This document shows positions 18,197 through 24,818 of a stretch of DNA of 64,000 nt, piece by piece (position 1 is the first letter of the stretch; every line of letters starts with the position of its first letter). Source of the stretch: an uncultured Clostridia bacterium (lineage in GTDB: Bacteria > Bacillota > Clostridia > TANB77 > CAG-508); assembly GCA_934122085.1 (NCBI GenBank), contig CAKOVS010000007.1, positions 1-64,000 on the forward strand, written 5' to 3'. The translations under genes were made by a program, and so were the position numbers. The notes below the pieces were generated by a model. The model was not told the DNA's origin, made no database searches, and saw only the letters and a list, made by a program, of their open reading frames with translations.

Positions 18197-18687
18197 ATTA
18201 GAAAGTTACCAAAAGGAATAAGTAATTATGAAGATATAATTGAAGAAAATAGAATATATGTTGATAAAACAATGTATAAGGAAAAATTGATAAATTAGTA
18301 GATGTATTCAAAGAATTTTTAACAAATTTATCAAACAGAGATTACCAAAAATTTGACGAAAAATATGTAAAAATAATATTTTACTCAATATGTAGAATGT
18401 TAGGTACATTATATGTAAAATTTGAATTAGAAGTTAGTGGACAATATGTAGACATATTACTAGTTCCAAAAACAGACATTCAAAATAGATATAGTATATT
18501 AATTGAATTCAAATATATAAAACAAGAAGATTATGATAAAGATATTAATTTATTAGAAGCTAAACAAAAACAAGCGAAACTTCAATTAGAAACTTATAAA
18601 AAGTCTGACGAGATAACTATGCTTCCTAAAGTAAAAAGCTATTCTATTGTTGTTATAAAAGATAAAATCTTTGTTAAGGAAATATAG
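18197..18687 (+). pseudogene. decayed AAA-ATPase-like/PDDEXK protein gene
   Basis: This is the remnant of a gene for a protein of about 500-550 residues with an N-terminal AAA-ATPase-like domain and a C-terminal PD-(D/E)XK nuclease domain, a family that is abundant in gut clostridia. The first piece, from 18197, reads KLPKGISNYEDIIEENR then YVDKT and stops at TAG (18295-18297). The start codon position holds ATT, eight bases after AGAGAGG. The second piece, in another frame from about 18297, reads VDVFKEFLTNLSNRDYQKFDEKY and continues to VDILL and ILIEFKYIK, the nuclease motif. About 300 central residues, including Walker A, are gone. Two missing parts and a frame change make this non-functional. 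Confidence 0.8.
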
Positions 18688-18705
18688 TAAAATTGAAAAA
18701 TAAGT

Positions 18706-18750
18706 AAAAAATGTTGAAGTAGTATTTGAATAACTATTTCAACATTTTTT
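18706..18750 (+). terminator. terminator after the decayed gene
   Basis: A 13-bp outer stem (18706-18718 with 18738-18750) ends in a T run on the plus strand. It remains well preserved although the gene has decayed. Confidence 0.7.
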
Positions 18751-18830
18751 ATTTATTGACATTATTACCATTATTTTATCAAAAATCCCAAAGTCTAATT
18801 TTACCTTAAACCAAATAAGCCACAATAATT

Positions 18831-19955
18831 TCAATTAAATTTTAATTCTTTGTCATTAAATGTTATAATTTTTTTAGTTTCACTAGGCAATAAATTAACA
18901 TAATTTAATATAAGTTTTCTTGAATTATATTTTTTTAAAGTTCCTATTTGTGCATTTACTTTAGCTATTAAATTTTGCTTATCTTCATACTCTATTTTTT
19001 TAGCTTTATTATAAGTTCTTATAATAACTTGTTTACTCGGTCTTTGATAACCATATGGATATGATACTTTTCCTAAAAACTGAACTCCATGGTAGGCTGT
19101 ATCTATTTTTGTTTTCTTTTTACTAATTGTTTGATGAGTAATTTCTAATTTTTTAATTATTTCAGGTAATTTTTCAATTAATACACTTTTATTTTCAGAT
19201 ATAATTATTATATCATCAACATACCTAACATATTTTTTTAATCCAAGTTCGTTTACCACAAAATTATCAAAATCATTTAAGTTAAGATTGCTCGCAGCCT
19301 GAGCCGTTAAATTTCCTATTGCCATTCCATAATCTGAACTTGGATTCATTTTTCTTCTTTTTGGTACTTTTGTTCTTAAATTTTCATTACATTTATATTT
19401 ACAATTTAATGCTGGATTATTTTCAAAAATTATTGAAGTTAAATATATCAATAATTTTTTATGTTTTCCTTTATATTCTTGATTAATTAAATTTTCAAAC
19501 TTATTACTAACTTGTTTACGGTCTATAGACATAAAATATCCTGATAAATCTATTTTTAAGAAATAGCAATCTTTTTTTCCTTTTTTTGATGTTTTTACAA
19601 GATAATCTTTTAATAAACTTAGCGCATAATCTGTTCCTCTTGTTTTTCTACAAGAACAACACCCATCTACAAATTTATTTTCTAATATATTTTCTATTTC
19701 CATTAAGTAAAAATGTTGGACAATTCTATCTCTGAATTGTGCTGCATAAATTTCTCTTAATGCCGGATCTGTTATAACATAGCAATTTGATGGTTTTGGC
19801 TTATATGTATATGAATTCAGTTCATCTAATAAGTTAATTAAATTTTCACATATTTTTTCATTTACAAAACTATATGTTCCATTTTTTCTTTTCTTATTTT
19901 TTAAGCACATCATATATGCATCATATAATTCTTCAAATGTTAATTTTTCTTCCAT
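18831..19955 (-). CDS. diversity-generating retroelement reverse transcriptase
   Basis: This 374-residue reverse transcriptase copies the template-repeat RNA with adenine-specific errors during mutagenic homing. Motif 1 (QFRDRIVQHFYL) lies at about 73-84, the motif A aspartate in LKIDLSGYFMSID at 136, IGNLTAQAASN at 213-223 and YVDD at 245-248, followed by FLG (293-295). The IGNLT[SA]Q form in place of the QG-x-x-x-SP of retroviral and group II enzymes is typical of DGR enzymes. Here the usual Ser is Ala. The thumb ends NAQIGTLKKYNSRKL, again DGR-like. No maturase or endonuclease domain is present. It lies 80 bases downstream of the template repeat. Confidence 0.95.
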   Translation of the reverse strand: MEEKLTFEELYDAYMMCLKNKKRKNGTYSFVNEKICENLINLLDELNSYTYKPKPSNCYVITDPALREIYAAQFRDRIVQHFYLMEIENILENKFVDGCCSCRKTRGTDYALSLLKDYLVKTSKKGKKDCYFLKIDLSGYFMSIDRKQVSNKFENLINQEYKGKHKKLLIYLTSIIFENNPALNCKYKCNENLRTKVPKRRKMNPSSDYGMAIGNLTAQAASNLNLNDFDNFVVNELGLKKYVRYVDDIIIISENKSVLIEKLPEIIKKLEITHQTISKKKTKIDTAYHGVQFLGKVSYPYGYQRPSKQVIIRTYNKAKKIEYEDKQNLIAKVNAQIGTLKKYNSRKLILNYVNLLPSETKKIITFNDKELKFN

Positions 19956-19978
19956 TAATACTTCCCTTTCAAAAAAAT

Positions 19979-20015
19979 AGATTTAAGAATTTTTCAAACA
20001 AGAATTCTTAAATCT
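19979..20015 (-). other. hairpin between template repeat and RT gene
   Basis: A 13-bp inverted repeat (19979-19991 with 20003-20015) with an 11-base loop lies 21 bases past the 3' end of the template repeat. It may mark the 3' end of the template RNA or protect it. It has no T tract on the minus strand, so simple termination is unlikely. Confidence 0.5.
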
Positions 20016-20036
20016 CTCTATTTATTATAATGAAAC

Positions 20037-20156
20037 TCGTGGCCAAGCGAACATAGTTGTTGTTGTTGACGTTGTTGTTGTTCATATAGCCATTGTTGAA
20101 GTTCGCGTTCCATGCGTTGTTAGTATTGTTCTGCGAAGAAGACCAGTACCAGCTAT
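20037..20156 (-). repeat. DGR template repeat (TR)
   Basis: This 120-base non-coding repeat is homologous to the C-terminal coding end of the target gene (20885-21004). Read on the minus strand in the target frame it would encode mostly AAC (Asn) codons at the mutable positions. The two copies have equal length and no gaps. They differ at 19 positions, all of which are A in the minus-strand TR: 14 are A to G and 5 are A to T. The last 20 bases (3' end) and the first 26 bases are identical. A C/G difference just past the 3' end, then four shared bases (GAAA on the plus strand), may be the IMH/IMH* distinction known from other DGRs. Confidence 0.97.
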
Positions 20157-20247
20157 AAAATAATACACCAAATAACTATGCCTTGCGCATTTTTTTATTG
20201 TTCAACTTTTGATAATACCAAATTTTTGGTGGAACAATCACTTTCAT

Positions 20248-20274
20248 TATATTAAATAACTTTTATTTAATATA
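20248..20274 (-). other. hairpin upstream of the template repeat
   Basis: A 12-bp AT-only inverted repeat with a 3-base loop lies between the accessory gene and the template repeat. A second weak pairing (ATTGTTC with GAACAAT, and ACCAA with TTGGT) lies at about 20199-20238. In studied DGRs the stretch upstream of TR is part of the structured template RNA, so these may belong to it. Confidence 0.4.
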
Positions 20275-20290
20275 TAAAAGTTTGCTAACC

Positions 20291-20746
20291 TTACCTTTCA
20301 GCGGATATAGCTTTTTTTATACTTTCTCCCCATTTTTCTATATCTTTGTCTATTTCAATTTGCATTCTAATTAATTCTGTTATTTCACCTGGGGTTATTG
20401 CTTTGTTTATCATTAGAAACCTTATATCTGTCCAAATTTCAATTTTCATAATATTTTTTATTTTTTGCAATTCTTCATATTGTTCATTTAAGTTTAAATT
20501 GAATAAGATTTCTATCGTTCTTTTTTCTATATCAAGAATATTTTTATTAAAATCTTCTTGTATAAATACCATTCCCTTAGCAATTCCTCTTCTTGTTATT
20601 CGACCATTAACAAATATAGATAAATCATCTAATTTTATCTGTATTGGAGCTTGCCTATTTCTCTTATATATTTCTTGATTTATTTTCTTTGATGCGTTTT
20701 CTACTTTTGATTGTGTCCAATTATTTTTCTTTGGTTTTTCTTCCAT
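20291..20746 (-). CDS. putative DGR accessory protein (Avd position)
   Basis: The 151 residues are predicted to be nearly all alpha-helical, with a basic N-terminus (PKKNNWTQSK, then YKRNRQAPIQIK). It lies exactly where the accessory variability determinant avd lies in Bordetella phage: between target and TR, on the same strand. Avd is a small basic helical pentamer that binds the reverse transcriptase and RNA. The usual Avd wording (such as FPRxxRFTLG) is not seen, so this is either a very diverged Avd or another accessory type. The ATG at 20746 follows a weak ribosome site. Its role in the DGR is inferred from position, size and charge. Confidence 0.65.
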   Translation of the reverse strand: MEEKPKKNNWTQSKVENASKKINQEIYKRNRQAPIQIKLDDLSIFVNGRITRRGIAKGMVFIQEDFNKNILDIEKRTIEILFNLNLNEQYEELQKIKNIMKIEIWTDIRFLMINKAITPGEITELIRMQIEIDKDIEKWGESIKKAISAER

Positions 20747-20776
20747 CTTTTATATCTTTCATTTTTTATTTTATAT

Positions 20777-20824
20777 AAGCTTCAAGTAATGAACTTCTTA
20801 CGAAGTTTTCATTACTTGAAGCTT
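20777..20824 (-). other. long hairpin, GTAA loop, downstream of VR
   Basis: A near-perfect hairpin of 15 plus 6 base pairs with a 2-base bulge. The loop reads GTAA on the minus strand. It is the third of three successive hairpins between the target gene and the accessory gene. Confidence 0.7.
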
Positions 20825-20827
20825 TTT

Positions 20828-20849
20828 ACACGTTATTTACATAACGTGT
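20828..20849 (-). other. 9-bp hairpin, GTAA loop, downstream of VR
   Basis: A perfect 9-bp stem (20828-20836 with 20841-20849) closed by a GTAA tetraloop on the minus strand. It is the middle one of three. Confidence 0.75.
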
Positions 20850-20856
20850 ATTTTTT

Positions 20857-20884
20857 CTTTCTAATTTTTTACAAAATTAGAAAG
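20857..20884 (-). other. 12-bp hairpin directly abutting the variable repeat
   Basis: A perfect 12-bp stem (20857-20868 with 20873-20884) closed by a GTAA tetraloop on the minus strand. Its upstream arm ends at the base next to the VR (20885) and contains the stop codon of the target. A hairpin or cruciform just after the VR is known to be needed for efficient retrohoming in the Bordetella phage DGR, so this is the likely homing-site element. Confidence 0.85.
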
Positions 20885-22046
20885 TCGTGGCCAAGCGAAC
20901 ATAGATGCCGCCGTTGACGCTGCCGTCGTACATACAGCCAATGCTGAAGTTCGCGTACCACGCGCTGCTAGTACTGTACTGCGAAGAAGACCAGTACCAG
21001 CTATTTAAGCCTTTGCTACTATAATTACTTTTTGTTATTCCTAATTCTCCTCCAAATGCACTCCATTCTGCTTTTGATGGTATAAACCATTTTTTTCCTT
21101 CTCCTGCTACATCTTGTATATGTTTCCACAAATCTCTATCGTTCTGTGCTCCGTATCCTCCGTTTGTTCCTAATTTCCACTTTTCTATCATTTTTCTTGT
21201 ATTTTCTTTTCCACTTCCAAAATCTTTTGATGTGTATGTTGAATAATCACTCATTTTTCCATATGCACTATTATACCAATAATATGTACTATATCCGCCT
21301 ACATTTAAATCTGTCAATGACATTACATAAAATCTGTCTGCTCCACTTCCACTTGCCGTTATTATTTCTTTTTCTCCAAATTTTCCTTCTGTATATTTTT
21401 CTTGACTTATCGTATAACTTTTGGCACTTGTTATTGTTGGTATTGTATATGCTCCATCTGAATCTCCCCATGGACTTTTTCCTTCTGTGTTTCCTTTTAA
21501 TAAATCTGCAAATATTATTCCATCTGGTGTTCTATCTCCATTTAAGTCTGCATAATATCCTACATATGATTCTGTTGTACTTATTTCTGTTCCTGTTCCT
21601 GAACCTGAGCCTCCTCCTGTTCCGGATCCTCCGTTTCCTCCATTATTTCCTCCTGTTATTCCTTCTGTTTTCTCTCTAGCTATACTTACTTGCTCATTTT
21701 CTAATTTTATTTCGTAATAGTATTCTCCTATTTTTATATAATTTTTTCCATCTTTTTCTCCTGTTTCATATCCATTTTCTTCTAATTTTCCTATTACATC
21801 ACTTAATTCTGTTTCTTCTCCATGTCCTTCCATTTGTTTTTCTATTATTAAATTTGAATATTCTAATTTTGCCTCTTCTTCTACTTTTGCTACTTTATTT
21901 GTTTCTTTTACTTTGTCTGCTTGGTTTATTATTCCGTTTTCACTTGTTAATGTAGCCATTGTTACTCCTGCTAATATCAACATCACTATTATTGTTACTG
22001 CAAGGGCTATTAGTGTTATCCCTTTTTCTTTTTGACCATTGTTCAT
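20877..22046 (-). CDS. DGR target protein: pilin-like anchor with hypervariable lectin-type domain
   Basis: The 389-residue protein has three parts. Residues 1-32 are a type IV prepilin-like leader: NGQKEK, Gly9, then ITLIALAVT and a long hydrophobic helix. The Glu at +5 usual in pilins is missing (Ala). An acidic helical stretch follows (about 40-125), then a Gly/Ser-rich linker (130-153). The C-terminal domain (about 155-389) has WFIPSKAEW, YWSSSQ and YVRLATTF, the pattern of the C-type-lectin-like (formylglycine-enzyme-like) fold used by DGR targets. Residues 348-388 are the variable repeat. The protein probably sits on the cell surface and binds a changing ligand. The start ATG at 22046 has a GAGGAGG site. 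Confidence 0.93.
   Translation of the reverse strand: MNNGQKEKGITLIALAVTIIVMLILAGVTMATLTSENGIINQADKVKETNKVAKVEEEAKLEYSNLIIEKQMEGHGEETELSDVIGKLEENGYETGEKDGKNYIKIGEYYYEIKLENEQVSIAREKTEGITGGNNGGNGGSGTGGGSGSGTGTEISTTESYVGYYADLNGDRTPDGIIFADLLKGNTEGKSPWGDSDGAYTIPTITSAKSYTISQEKYTEGKFGEKEIITASGSGADRFYVMSLTDLNVGGYSTYYWYNSAYGKMSDYSTYTSKDFGSGKENTRKMIEKWKLGTNGGYGAQNDRDLWKHIQDVAGEGKKWFIPSKAEWSAFGGELGITKSNYSSKGLNSWYWSSSQYSTSSAWYANFSIGCMYDGSVNGGIYVRLATTF
20885..21004 (-). repeat. DGR variable repeat (VR)
   Basis: This is the diversified copy of the TR, at codons 348-388 of the target. Sixteen codons differ from the TR and fifteen change the amino acid: Y357, S358, S360, S361, Y364, S368, I369, C371, Y373, D374, G375, S376, G379, G380 and I381. 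Residue A362 differs silently. In the TR, 13 of these 15 are Asn codons (AAC or AAT) plus one Tyr at 371; AAC codons cannot become stops by changing A. Trp, Ser and other framework codons lack mutable positions or are unchanged. Confidence 0.97.
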
Positions 22047-22183
22047 TTTTTTACATTCCTCCTCGTATTTTTTTCTTACATTTTTATCTTTTATAGTCTT
22101 CTGATTTTTACTTTTGTTTTCTACTTTTTTACACCTCCATTTTCTTTTGTATTTGCAATCATTTTTTACACATTATATGTTTT

Positions 22184-22211
22184 ATTATAATGTATATTTT
22201 ATTTTGTGCAA
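22184..22211 (-). promoter_or_regulatory. promoter of the DGR target gene
   Basis: On the minus strand TTGCAC (22206-22211), a 16-base spacer and TATAAT (22184-22189) lie about 140 bases before the target start. The long untranslated leader between them shows no clear fold. Confidence 0.65.
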
Positions 22212-22229
22212 TTAACATAGTTACTTTAT

Positions 22230-22419
22230 ATCCTTAAGCATATAACTTAAGGATTTTTGAAATTAATAAAAAACTTTAAAATAAGCACTATCAAGCTATT
22301 TTATAAAAGCAAAAAGTATATAAAATTTATTTGTCGAATTTCTTTTGTTTTTATTGACATTACTGAATTTTATTGATAAAATTAAAAAAAATATATCCTT
22401 AAGTTATATGCTTAAGGAT
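22230..22419. repeat. pair of mutually inverted 25-base hairpins
   Basis: The hairpin at 22230-22254 (9-bp stem ATCCTTAAG, 7-base loop) and the one at 22395-22419 are exact reverse complements of each other, including the loop. Both are followed by T runs on the plus strand, so each could terminate plus-strand transcripts. The 140 bases between them hold no gene that I can see. The rest of 22047-22548 holds only the target promoter and an AT-rich stretch before the gene at 22549. Confidence 0.7.
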
Positions 22420-22548
22420 TTTTTTATAAAAAATATAACTCAAATCTGCCATATAACATTACATAATATAAAAATTATATATTTCTGTTGCTATATTATA
22501 ATTTTTATGTTATTATAAATAAAAATTAAATATTTGAAAGGATTAATT

Positions 22549-22707
22549 ATGTCAGAAGAAAATAAAAAAATAGAAGTTGTTGATGGAGATGGTTCAACTT
22601 TAGATATTTCACCTGTTTATAATCATATTAAAGATGTAACTCCAAAACCAAAAAATAATAAAAAGAACATTATTGTTCCAAATGAAAAAAAGCTTGAAAA
22701 AAAATAA
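22549..22707 (+). CDS. small acidic/basic protein of unknown function
   Basis: This 52-residue protein starts MSEENKKIEVVDGDGSTLDI and ends in a Lys-rich tail (NEKKLEKK). The ATG at 22549 follows GAAAGGAT at good distance, and a very strong terminator follows. The middle contains ISPVYNHIKDVTPKPK. It is predicted soluble, with an acidic half and a basic half. I recall similar small proteins in related clostridia but know no function. Confidence 0.65.
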   Translation: MSEENKKIEVVDGDGSTLDISPVYNHIKDVTPKPKNNKKNIIVPNEKKLEKK

Positions 22708-22725
22708 TTTCATATTTTGGAGGCC

Positions 22726-22778
22726 AAAAAAAGATTTATAGTATTGAATCTTATTTCATTTACTATAAATCTTTTTTT
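22726..22778. terminator. bidirectional terminator between converging genes
   Basis: A perfect 18-bp stem (22726-22743 with 22761-22778), with A and T runs at its ends, serves the gene at 22549 and probably the cyclophilin gene at 22781. Confidence 0.85.
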
Positions 22779-22780
22779 AT

Positions 22781-23602
22781 TTAATTTCCTGTATTATATG
22801 ATTTTAAATTTATTCCATATGTTTTATATACCCAGTCATAATAATCCCATACATCTAATGTTTTTGGTTTTCCATAATCAACTCCATATGTTTCAACTGT
22901 AACACTTGATATTATTACATCATTTACTGGTGTACTTACTTCTGTATTTGAACTTGAATCAGAATTTGAATCTGTTGATTCTGATGTTGCCTTTACTTCA
23001 ACATTTTCAATTGCATGTACTACATCTAATCCTTCTATTACTTTTCCAAATGTAGCATAACTTCCATCTAATGATGTATTTGATGCTGTATTTATAAAAA
23101 ATTGTGAACCTGCTGAATTATAACTTTCTGTTGTTAATTGTGATGAATATGATGTATAATCTGCTCTTGCCATTGAAATTACTCCATCAGTGTTTTTTAT
23201 TTTGTTTTCATATCCATTTGCAAGAAATTCACCTGTTATGCAATATTTTTTATCTGAATCTGTTCCAGCTTCTGCTAATCCTATATCACTTAATTCTGGT
23301 GATCCTGTTCCATCTCCATTACTATCTCCACCTTGAATCATAAATCCTTTTACAACTCTATGGAACTTTAATCCATTATAAAAACCATGATTTGCTAATG
23401 CTATAAAGTTTGCAACTGTATCTGGAGCCATTTCTGGATATAATTCTAATTTTATTGTTCCAAAGTCTTTTACTTCCATTGTTACTATTGGATTTTTTAC
23501 TTCCATTGTTATTTTTTTGTAATATCCAAATGATATTGTTCCTATTAATACTACAATAACAATTAATGCTATTATTGTTAAAATGTTTGATATTTTTTTC
23601 AT
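22781..23602 (-). CDS. membrane-anchored or lipid-free secreted cyclophilin-type peptidyl-prolyl isomerase
   Basis: Cyclophilins catalyse cis-trans isomerisation at proline. Residues 1-28 are a membrane helix that is either a signal or an anchor, and no lipobox Cys is seen. The cyclophilin domain (about 42-235) has the active-site FHRVVKGFMIQGGDSNGDGTGSPE and AGSQFFINTA. An inserted Ser/Asp/Asn-rich stretch (about 207-220) interrupts it, and an unusual C-terminal tail ends KTYGINLKSYNTGN. The domain should lie outside the membrane and help fold exported proteins. The length of 273 residues is longer than a bare cyclophilin because of the anchor and tail. Confidence 0.9.
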   Translation of the reverse strand: MKKISNILTIIALIVIVVLIGTISFGYYKKITMEVKNPIVTMEVKDFGTIKLELYPEMAPDTVANFIALANHGFYNGLKFHRVVKGFMIQGGDSNGDGTGSPELSDIGLAEAGTDSDKKYCITGEFLANGYENKIKNTDGVISMARADYTSYSSQLTTESYNSAGSQFFINTASNTSLDGSYATFGKVIEGLDVVHAIENVEVKATSESTDSNSDSSSNTEVSTPVNDVIISSVTVETYGVDYGKPKTLDVWDYYDWVYKTYGINLKSYNTGN

Positions 23603-23696
23603 TTTTTTAATCCTTCCTTTTGTGTTTTACGAAGCTAATTATACATGTTATTTATTTAAATTGCAACATTTTTCAAAAACATTTCACATTTTTCTT

Positions 23697-24767
23697 TTAA
23701 ACTAAATTATCAAAAGCAAATTGCTCTTGCATTTTTCTTAAATATTGCTTTATTGCTTCTGCTCTTACTTCTCCAATTCCATCTACTTTATCTAAATCAT
23801 TTATATCTGCAACTAATATATGTTGAAATGATTTAAATGATTTTACTAAATTATCAACAATTGAACTTGGCATTCTTGGGACTTTGTTTAATATTCTATA
23901 TCCTTTTGGATATACTGCTAAATCTTCATAATTTTCAAAACTTTCATATCCAAGCAATTTGGCTATTGTACTTTGTTTCATTAATTCTTCATGTCCTAAA
24001 TTTTCTAAATGTTCTATTATTTCTTCTGATGTTGATTCTGCAACTAAATAATCTTTAACTAATTGCATTTCTTCTTTTTCTAATCCACCAATTAGTTCCT
24101 CTAATTGCATACTTACAAGTCTTCCATCTTCACCTAATTCATAAATTTTCTTCTTTATTTCTTCAACAATTCTCTTTACCATTTCTGCTCTTTGAATTAC
24201 AGATATTACATTATCTAATGTTACAATATCATTAAATTCATATTCATTTAATATACTTAATTTACTATCATATACTTTTCTGTATTTTTCTAATGTTTGA
24301 ATTGCTTGATTTGCTTTGTTTAATACTACATCTGTATCTTCTAATATATATCTATAATTGTCTTTAAATATTGTTATTATATTTCTTCTTTGAGATATAC
24401 TTATAACTAATTCTCCTGTTTGTTTTGCTGTTCTTTCTGCAGTTCTATGTCTTGTTCCTGTTTCAACTGTTGGTATTTGATATGATGGTATTAATTGTGC
24501 ATTTGCAAATAATATTTTTTTCATATCTCCACTTAATATTATTGCACCATCCATTTTGGCTAATTCATATAATTTTGATGAGGTATAATCTTCATTTATA
24601 TTAAATCCACCATCAACAATTTCATCTATTACTTCTTGCTTATCTGTTATTAATAATAATGCTCCTGTTCTTGCTTTTAATATATTGTCTAGTCCTTCTC
24701 TTATAGGTGTTCCTGGTGCTATTTTCTTTAAAATTTCTGCAATTGGATCTTCTTTTATTGCCTTCAT
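23697..24767 (-). CDS. disA: DNA integrity scanning diadenylate cyclase DisA
   Basis: DisA scans DNA and makes cyclic di-AMP from ATP; branched DNA intermediates inhibit it. The DAC domain has DGA (73-75) and RHR (106-108), both needed for catalysis. The C-terminal helix-hairpin-helix DNA-binding domain (about 290-350) contains VDGIGEVRAEAIKQYL. The protein is 356 residues, as expected. It lies downstream of radA, its usual partner, about 50 bases after it. Confidence 0.96.
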   Translation of the reverse strand: MKAIKEDPIAEILKKIAPGTPIREGLDNILKARTGALLLITDKQEVIDEIVDGGFNINEDYTSSKLYELAKMDGAIILSGDMKKILFANAQLIPSYQIPTVETGTRHRTAERTAKQTGELVISISQRRNIITIFKDNYRYILEDTDVVLNKANQAIQTLEKYRKVYDSKLSILNEYEFNDIVTLDNVISVIQRAEMVKRIVEEIKKKIYELGEDGRLVSMQLEELIGGLEKEEMQLVKDYLVAESTSEEIIEHLENLGHEELMKQSTIAKLLGYESFENYEDLAVYPKGYRILNKVPRMPSSIVDNLVKSFKSFQHILVADINDLDKVDGIGEVRAEAIKQYLRKMQEQFAFDNLV

Positions 24768-24818
24768 TGAAAAACCTTCCTCTCTACTATAAAGCCTATT
24801 TTTTCTAATCTTTTGTTT

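Noticed and set aside
20057..20095. TTG/GTT trinucleotide run as a microsatellite
   Set aside because: It is the AAC-rich core of the DGR template repeat, explained by its alignment with the variable repeat.
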